32,196 bases of DNA from Betaproteobacteria bacterium (GTDB lineage Bacteria > Pseudomonadota > Gammaproteobacteria > Burkholderiales > Usitatibacteraceae), in the NCBI GenBank assembly GCA_025362135.1, contig JANYHZ010000074.1, forward strand, positions 1 to 32,196, read 5' to 3'. Made by a program: the position numbers and the translations under genes. Numbering within the stretch: position 1 is the stretch's first letter; each line of letters begins with the position of its first letter. Shown one piece after another: positions 20,393 to 30,410 of this stretch. Under the pieces are notes generated by a model that was given only the letters and a program-made list of their open reading frames with translations, was not told where the DNA came from and searched no databases.

Positions 20393-21223
20393 CTAGCCAT
20401 TCTCAAGGTTTACTTTTAAGGCCGCGGCAAATCGCATCAGCGGCGCACCATCGATAATGTCGTGGTCAGCGGAGAGATTGAGCTGCAAGAGCTCGCGTTC
20501 AACCAGAACCCCGTCCGCGAAAGCGGGCTGTGTACAGATTGCCCCAATCGATAGTGTTAATGTCATCGGCGTAATAGGTACCACTACCGCGCGCCCCGCT
20601 GCGTACATTCCCATTGATGTAACCCCAACAGTTCCGGCGAGTTCGCGAAAAAGATGGGCATCACTTCTAGCGAAACGCCAAACCATTTTCCTCAATATGC
20701 GGGGCAGCGAAAAAAACGATGCCTCAAGCGCGGACAATGGCCCGTCAGCGTACAGCGCCGCGGATTTTGCTCTCTTAAGCTCCGCATCGACTTCAAAAAA
20801 ATCTTTTTTATTGGCAGCGCGAACGATAAACGGCAATGGCAGCAGCGACGCGTCGACTTCACGTTCAACCATGACCGATAAGTCAACGTCCTCAAATAAG
20901 ATGAGTTCTCGACCCTTGTGTCGATACGCTTGCATGCGGGGTTCTTTTGCGACTGTGCAGGCCAGGGTTCTGGCTACATAACTAGTGACGGAAATAGGGG
21001 CTTCTGATGACGCGGCAAGCTTTGCGATCTGCGCACGTATCGCCGTCGCATCGACTTCAAAAAGCAATTGAATAGTATTCTTTCGGCGTCCCTCGGACAG
21101 TATGTCTAAAACGAGGTTGCGAGTTTTGGGAAAAGGCGTCAGTGTGTTTGAGGCGGGCGGCGTTCGCAACAGGCGTCTCAGTTGCGCGAATGCAATGGAT
21201 AAGTAGTGGGCCACTATCGACAA
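20393..21223 (-). CDS. lipoyl-less 2-oxoacid dehydrogenase E2 / CAT-fold acyltransferase
   Basis: C-terminal E2 catalytic motif HxxxDG (SADHDIIDGAPLMRFAAAL); no lipoyl or subunit-binding domain; no E1/E3 genes nearby. Confidence 0.8.
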   Translation of the reverse strand: MSIVAHYLSIAFAQLRRLLRTPPASNTLTPFPKTRNLVLDILSEGRRKNTIQLLFEVDATAIRAQIAKLAASSEAPISVTSYVARTLACTVAKEPRMQAYRHKGRELILFEDVDLSVMVEREVDASLLPLPFIVRAANKKDFFEVDAELKRAKSAALYADGPLSALEASFFSLPRILRKMVWRFARSDAHLFRELAGTVGVTSMGMYAAGRAVVVPITPMTLTLSIGAICTQPAFADGVLVERELLQLNLSADHDIIDGAPLMRFAAALKVNLENG

Positions 21224-21232
21224 GCAGTAAAG

Positions 21233-22585
21233 CTAGATCCGCCTGATTTCCTGCGCTAGCGCATCAACCGTCTCGTGTATTTGTTCGGCCGTGTGCTGGC
21301 AAGAAATAAAGAAACGCAGGCGTGCAGATTTTTCGGGCACTGCCGGGTACAAAATCGGCTGGACGTTTATCCCACGTTCAAACATAGCGGCGGAAACCCG
21401 CGCGGTGCTAAGCGAACTGCCAATGATCGCCGGGACCACGGCGAGCCCCGCGCTGCTTCCTGTATTGATCCCGGCCGCGCGTGCCTCCTGCAGGAATTGT
21501 TGTCCCCGTTCCATCAATCGTGCAACACGCTCGGGTTCATTTTGCATACACTGAAGTGCGGCGAGGGAAGCTGCGGCAACGGGTGGCGGCATTCCTACAC
21601 TATAGAGAAATCCGGGCGCCAGAAATTTCAGGTGCTCAACCAGGGCGCTTTCACCTGCAATATAGCCGCCGCAACCGGCGAGCGATTTGCTGAGCGTCCC
21701 CATCCAGATATCAACATCACTACCGGACAGACCAAAGTGCTCACGAATGCCAAGCCCGTTTTTTCCCATCACGCCGAATGAATGTGCTTCGTCGACCATA
21801 AGAAAAGCGAAGTGCCGACGTTTGATATCAACGAATCGCGGCAAATCGGGGAAGTCACCATCCATACTGTAAATGCCTTCGAGCACGATCAGGACTCTGT
21901 CGAAGTGTCGGCGCTGCTCGGCGAGAATTTTGTCTAAAGCCTGCCAATCATTGTGTGGAAACGAGAGCCGGCGGGCACCTGAAAGCTGTATTCCTTGCAG
22001 AGCACTGTTATGAATGAATTCATCGTGCAAGACAAGATCTTTGGGGCCAAATAAATACCCGATAGTGGTGACATTCGTAGCATGCCCGCTCACAAACGTG
22101 ATGGCGTCGTCCACATCGTACACGCGAGCAAGTGCGTGTTCCAACTGCCTGTGTACCGGCCGATCGCCCGAAACAAGTCTGCTGGCAGAAACCGAAGTAC
22201 CGTAGCGATCAATCGCCGCTTTCGCTGCATCAATTACCGTTGGGTGCCCTGAGAGGCCGAGATAATTGTAACTTGCATAATTGATAAACGACTTCCCGCC
22301 AATGTTGGTGGTATTGCACGCAGTGCCTTCGTGTAGTTTGAAAAACGGATTGCCGATCCCCAATCGGGCAGCACCATCATTCATGATACGAATTTGCTGA
22401 TAACCGGGATGCAAGTGAAATCGGTAGTGCTGTTCCGGGATTTTGTCACCGGCGCCGAAACCTGCAACCAGACTCAGTGGCGCACTATCAGACTGCGCGG
22501 CATGTCGAAGTCGTCGCTCTAAAGCCTGCTGGATGAGCTTATCCTTTAGCTGCGCAGTCAACCCTGAAATGGTTTTTGGCCGCAT
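21233..22585 (-). CDS. alpha-oxoamine synthase (AONS/KBL/SPT-like PLP enzyme)
   Basis: NYASYNYLGLSGHPTVIDAAKAAIDRYGTSVSASRLVSG, VDEAHSFGVMG, GTLSKSLAGCGGYIAG (PLP Lys); about 90-100 aa N-terminal extension; starts 1 nt after the PKS stop. Confidence 0.92.
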   Translation of the reverse strand: MRPKTISGLTAQLKDKLIQQALERRLRHAAQSDSAPLSLVAGFGAGDKIPEQHYRFHLHPGYQQIRIMNDGAARLGIGNPFFKLHEGTACNTTNIGGKSFINYASYNYLGLSGHPTVIDAAKAAIDRYGTSVSASRLVSGDRPVHRQLEHALARVYDVDDAITFVSGHATNVTTIGYLFGPKDLVLHDEFIHNSALQGIQLSGARRLSFPHNDWQALDKILAEQRRHFDRVLIVLEGIYSMDGDFPDLPRFVDIKRRHFAFLMVDEAHSFGVMGKNGLGIREHFGLSGSDVDIWMGTLSKSLAGCGGYIAGESALVEHLKFLAPGFLYSVGMPPPVAAASLAALQCMQNEPERVARLMERGQQFLQEARAAGINTGSSAGLAVVPAIIGSSLSTARVSAAMFERGINVQPILYPAVPEKSARLRFFISCQHTAEQIHETVDALAQEIRRI

Positions 22586-22586
22586 A

Positions 22587-25500
22587 TCACTGAATCATTC
22601 GCCGCTGAAGCGCCGGATCCGCAGCAGCAATCTCGCTCACAAATTCCTCTACCGACTCATCGCTTACACCGGCGGCGTGCTGCATAACCACCTGCTGCAC
22701 TTGCTGGATTTGCGTTGGCGGCGCGGATCCCGCCGTCGCGACACTGCCGTCAGTGCCACGCAACTGGGCAATCATGCGCGCGGCCAGTTTTGCAATTGTT
22801 GGGCTCTCACTCAGCGCCATTACCGGCAGGCGAACACCAAACCTGCCTTCCAGGGCAATTGCCAACTCAACGCCCATCAAAGAATCCAGCCCCATTTCAA
22901 ACATCGACTGGTGCGTATCCAATTTATCGACGGACGCGCGGAGAATTTCCGCTACCTCGACCTTGATCATATCGATAAACGTGGGCAGAAGCGCTTCGTC
23001 CGGCAGTTCAGCCAGTAACCGTTGAATGTCGTCCGCGTTTGTCTCCTCTCCTTGCGCGTCGCCCCCAAGTTTGGCCAGGTCGCTGAAGCGCGGGCTGGAT
23101 GCCGCAGGCAGGAAGCGTGCGAGGGCCCGCCAATCCAGCTCCATTACGCCCAGTCCCGATTGATTCGCTAGCAGCATATTTTCAAGCTCATCGAGTGCTG
23201 CGGCAGAATGAAGTGCGGTACCACCCATACGATGCTGCAGTGCGTCTTTGAGTTTTTCGTTTCGCGCCAGAAATCCCACGTCGTCTATCGCGCCCCAGCG
23301 CACGCACGTTGCAACCAGGCCCGCATCTCGTCGGCTCGTCGCGAGCGATTCCAGCGCCGCGTTCGCAGCGACATAGCTGCCTTGTCCAGGATTACCAAAC
23401 AAAGTCGTCGCGGAGGAGAACAGTGCAAACAAATCAAGCGGCGCACCGAGCGTCAACGAATGTAAATACTGCGCACCGAGTACCTTCGGTGCCAACACCC
23501 TATGCAATTGTTCAGAGGAAACATTGCGAATCAGACTATCTTCAATCACCGCAGCAGCGTGGATGATGCCCTTCAACGGCGGCATCGAAACTGCAATTTC
23601 GCTGAGCAACTGCGAAAGCGCCTTTTCGTCGCTCACATCGCATGCCGCAGCGCGTACCGCCACGCCAGCGGCCTCGAAGGAGGCCAATGCCGCGCTGGCC
23701 TCATCTGTCGCCGCGCCGCGGCGCCCGATTAAGACGAGATGTTTTGCACCTTTTGACGCAAGCCACTGCGCCGATTTCAGACCGAATCCGGTCAGGCCCC
23801 CGGTGACAAGATAGGTGGCGTCAGGTCGAAGCACGATTCGCGGCGAGTGCAACGATGCCGCAGCGTCCGGGGCATCCGCCGATTGATGAATCTGCACGGC
23901 GTATGTGGGAACAATTTCGTGGTGATAGGTGATGACGATCTTGCCAATCTGGCGAGCCTGTTGCATGTAGCGGAACGCGTCAACGATATCTTCTGCCTCG
24001 AAGGAGTGGTAGGGGAGCGGGTGCAGCACCCCTTCATCGAACAAGCGCATCATTTCGCCAAATAATCGACGGGTCAGCGCAGGTCTTTCGCTCATCAATT
24101 GGTCCGCATCAACGCCGAAATAGCTGATGTTATTGCGGAACGGTCGCAGCCCAATTTTGGTATTTTCGTAATAGTCGCGTTTGCCGAGCTCGATAAAACG
24201 CCCGAACGGCTTGAGAATACGCAAATTTCGGTTGATCGCTTCACCCGCGAGTGAATTGAGTACGACATCGACGCCTCGCCCATCCGTGGCCGCGAGGATG
24301 TCATCGGCAAATCCTAATGTGCGTGAGTCATAGATATGCTCGACGCCAAGCAGGCGCAGGAAGTCGCGTTTTTCGTCCGAGCCGGCCGTTGCAAAAATAG
24401 TTGCGCCACGCCATTTTGCGATCTGGATCGCCGCAATTCCGACGCCGCCGGCCGCGCCGTGGATCAATACCGTTTCCCCTGGTTCGAGTTGGGCAAGGTG
24501 AAGGAGCGAATAATAGACAGTGAAAAAAGTACTCGGAATCGTTGCTGCCGCCTCGAACGAAAGGCCTCGCGGAATGTGTGAAAGCGCAGTCCATTTTGTT
24601 ATCACAAGATTGGCAAAACATGACGGACCAAATCCGACAACCCTGTCGCCAGGAGAGAAGCCACTTGTATCGCGCCCGACCGAAAGTACGACACCGGAAA
24701 ATTCGAGGCCAAGCGTCGGGCCTGCAAAACCATTTTCGATGGCTTCATCCGAGAGAAGTCCAAGTGCGTACATGATGTCGCGGAAATTCAGTCCCGTCGC
24801 CTCCACCTCGACTTCAATTTCATCATGTTGTGGCAGAACACGAGGGTGAGATTCCCAACGCAAATTGCGGAGTTGGCCCGGAAAATCGAAGCCCAGACGC
24901 ACTGTCACATCTTGCTTATGTGAAGTTACGGAATCTCTGCTGCCTTTCGCCACGAATCCGGCAACCTCTCTGGCCGGATCAAGTGCGGTTTCAACGAGTG
25001 GCCTTGAAGCCGGCAATGGACGTGGAGCCAACGCAAGCCGGGGTACGAAACGCGCACCATTCAGACCGAGAAAAATTTCAGACTCGGAATCTGGCTGCAT
25101 GATCTCCCTCGCGAGCGCATCAGTGACATCGTCCTTCGCCCGAAGCGCTGGCAAATCAACCAGTTTGATCGCCACGTTTGTCGCCTCATTCATCATCGTA
25201 CGTCCCCATCCCCAGAGGATCGCATCGGCAGACAAATCGCAGGTGGTCCCACAGTCGCCTTGCGAAGCGCGAGGCAGGAGTGCAGACATTGCGCCTGAAG
25301 TGGCAATCCAGCATGTCAAGGACGTTTTCGCTTCCTCGCACGCTAGGGCAATTGTGCGGGCCGTAACGCAACGCGCTTCGTGGAAAGCCAACTCGGCCGC
25401 TGCAGGCAGATTCCTTTCCGGTAGTCTTAGACCCGACAAATGGAGTACACCATCAATATGTCCGATGTCACGGCGGATCTGCAGAAGGGTGTCGCGTAGC

Positions 25501-28500
25501 GACGGGGTATCAACACTTGGCGTGCAGGTAACAGCGTGTCCTGCCTCGCGGAGGCGGGCAGACACCTTGGCCGCAACACGTGCGGAATGACCAAAAGCAT
25601 CAGCAACAATCAGCCATGATTTGTTCTCAGCCGACTCAACCGACGATACCTGTTGGCGATTGCCACCACCGTTGGCACCTGCCAGCAACAGGTAGGGCCC
25701 ACATTTGATATCAGACGAAAAATCGATCTCCGAAGGTGTTCCGAATCCGCATTTTGACAGTTGCTGCAACCAGAAGCGGGACGATTGCTGAGTGGACACA
25801 ACGCTTCCTTCCGCCGTCTGACGCCACCAATCGACTTTTTCGCCGTAAGTGAAATCCATCCAACGCGAGGGATGCATGCCAATTACAACGATTGATCCGC
25901 CCGGAGCGAGTTTTTCACGGGCCACGTCGAGCGCGTGCAGCGCCATGTCCAGAGTCGAAAAATCCAGGGACAAGAAAATCAATTGCGCCCTACGGGCCAG
26001 AACCGGTTCCGGCTTTACTTCGTCACCCGCAATCAGGCTCGCCTTGATGAGCGGAAAGCGCTCCTGCATGCGCTGGGTTTGTTGCAACGCCGCAGGGGAC
26101 GGCGTTAGAAATTGATAATCACAATAATCGAAATCAATTGCTGCGCAAATATCCGCAGCGAACAAAGGGGGCGATTCGCTGATTTCAACAATTTCCAGCC
26201 GTTGATCATCGCTCAGGCGCGATTGCGCTACGGCGATCATATCGCGCAGCGTTTCGCCGATCCGCTGCCGTCCCTGCGCCCCCAGCACATGCGCGATTAC
26301 AGACAGTCGCGGGGCATGTTGCCGGATTGCTGACTCGACGTTCGGTTGAGTGCCCAGAGTGGCGCTCAGGTGGTGGCCGACGCGGCCAACCTGATGCACG
26401 ATATCGAAACAGTCTGGATAGTCGGATACCAGACTGTTCCAGATTGCTTCCGGCAACGGTTGCGCAGAGTCAATCGCCGAAAAACGGTAGCCCGCATCGA
26501 CGTCAACAAGAAATCCATCGTCCTTGGCTGCACTAATGATGTGTCGGAGGAACGGTGCCGTTTCCGGACGATTTGCATACAGTCTTTCCAGCAGCGTGTG
26601 CGTTAGCTCAACGTTGTTCTCACTCAGCGCGCGCAATGCACCGATTCCGAACTGGCTGCAAACTTCATCCAGTAAAGGATCAACCTCGTCGATGTACCGC
26701 CGATGAATTCCTGCCACTGCGCAGCGCCTGATCGTCTCGTTCATTGCGAGGTGCACTTCAGCGAAAGTAAGCGGAGCAGTCGGCACCGGAGAAAGGCGGT
26801 GGGGTGCGGGAATTGCCCGCTCTTGCAGGAATCTGACTCGGTCCGCCGCGTTCTTTTGCAAGCGAATGCTACGGAACCGAACGCCTTGCAGAAATGCGAT
26901 TGGGCGTCCAGTTTCGTCAAACACCGTGAATTCCGCAACGATGGACTGGCGCGTAAAACGCAAAAGCGATACTCGTGCGGTCGTTGGACGCGCAGCGCTG
27001 CCGCTACTACCCAATCTGTACGTGATACGCTCAACTCTGGTCGGCACAAACGTGAGGCCGCTGCGCATCGTTTCTTGAGTGGCAGGGTGCTCACGCAATA
27101 ACTGAATGATCAACTGGAACGCGCAATCAAGCAGAGCCGGATGCACATACGTTTGCGCAACTTCCGCTTCAATGAGCGCCGGGATCGTGAACACCGCCGT
27201 GGCGGTCCGTCTGTTCAACCAACCGTGATCGATGGCACTAAATGCGGGGCCGTAACGCAAACCGGCCGCCAACGTCAGTGCTTGATGGCTCGCTGAATCG
27301 AAATCAGGCGCACGTGCGGGTAGCACCAAATGGTCTTTGTCAAATACGTGTCGACTGGGTTCGCGCAGCAATCTGCCGACCGCGTGAATAATCCATGTTT
27401 CGTCACCGCCAAGCTCGCGTGCGCGAACGGTGAAGCCACCGTCTGCGGGATCAATTGAAACCCGGACAACTTTCGAGTGCTCATCGTTCAATAAGAGCGG
27501 CGAACGAATCTCGAGTTCTTCAATCGACGCACTGTCACCGCCATAGGTCTTCATCGAAGCCGCGATGGCCAATTCGACAAAGCCAGAGCCGGGAAACACC
27601 GTTGCATCGCCTACTACGTGATCGGCCAACGCCGGGTACTGCCTGGTGTCGAGCACATTCTCCCAGGTGAATTCGTGTTGTGCGAGTCGATAGCCGAGCA
27701 GAGGGTGCTCCATTCGCCGCGCGAGTGTGCCACCTGCTTGGGATGTGACAGGATGCCAATGCGTCTCGCGCTGCCAAGGGTAATTTGGCAGATCGACGAA
27801 TCGTCCGCGCCACGGCAGTAGATGGGCCCAATTGATTTCGCAACCCGCGATGAGCGCTTGATTTGCAGCGCTCCAGACACGCTGCGGCGAGCCATCACTA
27901 CGGGTAATAGTGGTGATGACGCGTCCCGGCTGCGCACTCTCTTTCGTGCTTTCCTTCACCGCATCGTTGAGATACCCCCGCAATACGGCATGTGGGCCGA
28001 TTTCAATAAATACGTTGTAACCTTTCGTTTGCAATCCCTTGACAGCTTGGGCAAACAACACCGGCAGGCGGATGTTGTGCCACCAGTAAGCCGCGCGCAG
28101 CTCGCGCCCGTCGAGCAACTCGCCCGTGACCGTCGAGAAGAAAGGGATAGTAGTTTCGCTGGGCCTCAATTTGGCCAGTGCCTGGAGTACGTCCAGTTCA
28201 ATCCCGTCCATGGCTGGACTGTGAAAACCATAGTCAATATCTAGCCGCTTGAACGGTATGCCTCGCTCGGTCAGCGCCCCTTCAAACGCGATGAGCGACT
28301 CAATTGCGCCCGCAACGCTAACACTGCGGCCACTATTGATGCCTGCAACAACCACGGAGCTACCGAGGTTCAAGTCGTCAATCAGCGTCGCCGTTTTTTT
28401 CGCGTCGGTAAGGACTGCGCTCATTACGCCAAGACTTTTAGTCCGGCCCTGAAGCTGGCTGCGGTGGTAAATAACCTCCACGGCCGCAGCCAACGACAAT

Positions 28501-30410
28501 GCCCCCGACGCCCACGCAGCAGCTACCTCGCCCACACTGTGCCCTGCGACGGCGGTTGGCATGATGCCGCGGTGTCTTAGCATCTGGGTGATGCCCACCT
28601 GTAGCGCGAATAAAGCCGGCTGAGCAATTTCGGTCCGCTCGTAGCGATTTGTGTCCGTACCAAAAGCGCCGTCTCCTGCCAGTTCCGCTTCGAGTGAATA
28701 GTCTGCGAAACGCTGAAAAACCGAATCAACCTCTCGCACCGCATTGCGGAAAACGGTGTCTTCCGCAAGCAGGGCTTTGCCCATGCCGAACCACTGCGAA
28801 CCATTACCGGAATAGATAAACGCCGGGCCTGCGGCTGATTCGATCGCGACCCCGTAATCAATGCCACCGTTCTTGTCCGCGCCCGACGCGAAATTGTCGA
28901 GCGCTGAGATGACTGATTCGGACGAATGCGCAAAAATGATCGCGCGATGATCGTGCCAATCCCGCGCGAAGCAGGCATTGAACGCGATGTCGTATAGCGG
29001 CGTATAAGGTTTCGCCTTCAGGAATGCAGCAAAATCGGATGCTGCAACCTTTAGCGCCGCATTGCTTTTCGCGGAAATAACAATCGGTACGTCGTGGATA
29101 TTGGTCGGGCGAGGCACCTTTCCCTGCGGACTATCGTAGCTCTCCAGAATAACGTGCGCGTTCGCACCCCCAAAACCAAACGAATTGGTGCCGACGATCA
29201 ACTTGCCATTTTTCTTCAGTGGCCTGTTTTCGCGGGCAACTTCGATATTCCATTCATCGAAGTGAATATTCGGATTCGGATTCCGGATGCCGATGGTGGC
29301 AGGCACCAAGCGGTGCTGGACACAATGCAGCGCCTTGACGAGACCTGCCACACCGGACGCGGCTTCAAGGTGACCCATATTGCTCTTGACCGAGCCAATC
29401 AGTAACGGATGGCGCGCCCGTCTGCGTTTGCCGATAGCCATTCCGAGCGCATGCGTCTCAATCGGATCGCCCACAGCAGTGCCGGTGCCGTGCGCTTCGA
29501 TGTAGTCGATATCGTCTGGTTCGATGTTGGCGCGAGCGTAGACTTCCTCAAGCAACTCGCTCTGTGCAGCCGAACTCGGCACAGTGAGCCCCGATTTGCG
29601 TCCATCAGTATTAACGGCTGTATTGGCGACCACTGCCAGGATGTGATTGCCGTCTGCCACTGCAGCATCGTAATCCTTGAGGAAAAATATGCCGCCGCCC
29701 TCAGAGCGCACGTAGCCGTCACCGTCCGCGTCGAACACATTGCAGCGACCGCGTTTGGAAAGCATGGACGCTTTCGAAAAACTGATAAACCCATACGGAT
29801 GCGCGTGCAAGCTAACGCCGCCCGTCAGCGCTTGGACGGTCTCGCCGCAAAGAATTGACTGGCAGGCTTGGTGAAATGCCACCAGTGATGAGGAACAGGC
29901 GGTATCAATGGCAAGGCTTGGCCCACGAAGATCAAATACATACGACAGGCGGTTGGCGGCAATACTCGCGGTATTGCCGGTGGCGACACTGGCGTCAACG
30001 GCACCCAGGTCATCGGCCAGCCTGAAAGAATAATCCGCGCTGGCGATACCGATATAGACGCCACAACGGCTACCCTTTAGCGTGGACGGCTTTACACCCG
30101 AATTTTCCAGCGCTTCCCATGTCATCTCCAGCAGCAAGCGCTGCTGTGGGTCCATCAACGCCGCTTCGCGCGGCGAGATACCAAAAAAGGCCGCATCGAA
30201 CTTGGTAATGTCTCCTATGGAGCCTGCGGCAAACGAATAGCTGGTGCCGGGATGGCTTTTGCTCGGATGCAGAAAAGGCGCCTTTTCCCACCGGGACGCA
30301 TCGACTTCCGTCACCAGATCCCGACCCTCCAAAAGACCCGGCCAATAGTTCTCGCTGGTTGAACCCGGAAACCGGAACGCACAGCCAATCACCGCAACTT
30401 TTTTTGTCAT
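22587..30410 (-). CDS. highly reducing type I polyketide synthase, KS-AT-DH-psiMT-ER-KR-ACP
   Basis: KS DTACSSSL/EAHGTGT/SNMGHLEAASG; AT GHSVGE; DH HVVGDATVFPG plus HPALLDCAFQ; ER LIHGAAGGVGIAAIQIAKWRGA; KR YLVTGGLTGFGL/SYVAANAA; ACP MFEMGLDSLMGVELA; no thioesterase. ORF track starts at GTG 30425, likely ATG 30410. Confidence 0.95.
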   Translation of the reverse strand: MTKKVAVIGCAFRFPGSTSENYWPGLLEGRDLVTEVDASRWEKAPFLHPSKSHPGTSYSFAAGSIGDITKFDAAFFGISPREAALMDPQQRLLLEMTWEALENSGVKPSTLKGSRCGVYIGIASADYSFRLADDLGAVDASVATGNTASIAANRLSYVFDLRGPSLAIDTACSSSLVAFHQACQSILCGETVQALTGGVSLHAHPYGFISFSKASMLSKRGRCNVFDADGDGYVRSEGGGIFFLKDYDAAVADGNHILAVVANTAVNTDGRKSGLTVPSSAAQSELLEEVYARANIEPDDIDYIEAHGTGTAVGDPIETHALGMAIGKRRRARHPLLIGSVKSNMGHLEAASGVAGLVKALHCVQHRLVPATIGIRNPNPNIHFDEWNIEVARENRPLKKNGKLIVGTNSFGFGGANAHVILESYDSPQGKVPRPTNIHDVPIVISAKSNAALKVAASDFAAFLKAKPYTPLYDIAFNACFARDWHDHRAIIFAHSSESVISALDNFASGADKNGGIDYGVAIESAAGPAFIYSGNGSQWFGMGKALLAEDTVFRNAVREVDSVFQRFADYSLEAELAGDGAFGTDTNRYERTEIAQPALFALQVGITQMLRHRGIMPTAVAGHSVGEVAAAWASGALSLAAAVEVIYHRSQLQGRTKSLGVMSAVLTDAKKTATLIDDLNLGSSVVVAGINSGRSVSVAGAIESLIAFEGALTERGIPFKRLDIDYGFHSPAMDGIELDVLQALAKLRPSETTIPFFSTVTGELLDGRELRAAYWWHNIRLPVLFAQAVKGLQTKGYNVFIEIGPHAVLRGYLNDAVKESTKESAQPGRVITTITRSDGSPQRVWSAANQALIAGCEINWAHLLPWRGRFVDLPNYPWQRETHWHPVTSQAGGTLARRMEHPLLGYRLAQHEFTWENVLDTRQYPALADHVVGDATVFPGSGFVELAIAASMKTYGGDSASIEELEIRSPLLLNDEHSKVVRVSIDPADGGFTVRARELGGDETWIIHAVGRLLREPSRHVFDKDHLVLPARAPDFDSASHQALTLAAGLRYGPAFSAIDHGWLNRRTATAVFTIPALIEAEVAQTYVHPALLDCAFQLIIQLLREHPATQETMRSGLTFVPTRVERITYRLGSSGSAARPTTARVSLLRFTRQSIVAEFTVFDETGRPIAFLQGVRFRSIRLQKNAADRVRFLQERAIPAPHRLSPVPTAPLTFAEVHLAMNETIRRCAVAGIHRRYIDEVDPLLDEVCSQFGIGALRALSENNVELTHTLLERLYANRPETAPFLRHIISAAKDDGFLVDVDAGYRFSAIDSAQPLPEAIWNSLVSDYPDCFDIVHQVGRVGHHLSATLGTQPNVESAIRQHAPRLSVIAHVLGAQGRQRIGETLRDMIAVAQSRLSDDQRLEIVEISESPPLFAADICAAIDFDYCDYQFLTPSPAALQQTQRMQERFPLIKASLIAGDEVKPEPVLARRAQLIFLSLDFSTLDMALHALDVAREKLAPGGSIVVIGMHPSRWMDFTYGEKVDWWRQTAEGSVVSTQQSSRFWLQQLSKCGFGTPSEIDFSSDIKCGPYLLLAGANGGGNRQQVSSVESAENKSWLIVADAFGHSARVAAKVSARLREAGHAVTCTPSVDTPSLRDTLLQIRRDIGHIDGVLHLSGLRLPERNLPAAAELAFHEARCVTARTIALACEEAKTSLTCWIATSGAMSALLPRASQGDCGTTCDLSADAILWGWGRTMMNEATNVAIKLVDLPALRAKDDVTDALAREIMQPDSESEIFLGLNGARFVPRLALAPRPLPASRPLVETALDPAREVAGFVAKGSRDSVTSHKQDVTVRLGFDFPGQLRNLRWESHPRVLPQHDEIEVEVEATGLNFRDIMYALGLLSDEAIENGFAGPTLGLEFSGVVLSVGRDTSGFSPGDRVVGFGPSCFANLVITKWTALSHIPRGLSFEAAATIPSTFFTVYYSLLHLAQLEPGETVLIHGAAGGVGIAAIQIAKWRGATIFATAGSDEKRDFLRLLGVEHIYDSRTLGFADDILAATDGRGVDVVLNSLAGEAINRNLRILKPFGRFIELGKRDYYENTKIGLRPFRNNISYFGVDADQLMSERPALTRRLFGEMMRLFDEGVLHPLPYHSFEAEDIVDAFRYMQQARQIGKIVITYHHEIVPTYAVQIHQSADAPDAAASLHSPRIVLRPDATYLVTGGLTGFGLKSAQWLASKGAKHLVLIGRRGAATDEASAALASFEAAGVAVRAAACDVSDEKALSQLLSEIAVSMPPLKGIIHAAAVIEDSLIRNVSSEQLHRVLAPKVLGAQYLHSLTLGAPLDLFALFSSATTLFGNPGQGSYVAANAALESLATSRRDAGLVATCVRWGAIDDVGFLARNEKLKDALQHRMGGTALHSAAALDELENMLLANQSGLGVMELDWRALARFLPAASSPRFSDLAKLGGDAQGEETNADDIQRLLAELPDEALLPTFIDMIKVEVAEILRASVDKLDTHQSMFEMGLDSLMGVELAIALEGRFGVRLPVMALSESPTIAKLAARMIAQLRGTDGSVATAGSAPPTQIQQVQQVVMQHAAGVSDESVEEFVSEIAAADPALQRRMIQ

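Noticed and set aside
24865-25590. 241-aa plus-strand ORF inside the PKS
   Set aside because: Antisense to the conserved PKS psiKR/ER region; low-information Ser/Arg/Ala-rich translation.
27606-27620. DH motif HVVGDATVFP with Asp at the usual Gly position of HxxxGxxxxP
   Set aside because: Catalytic His and the downstream HPALLDCAFQ Asp are intact and such variants occur; not evidence for an inactive DH.
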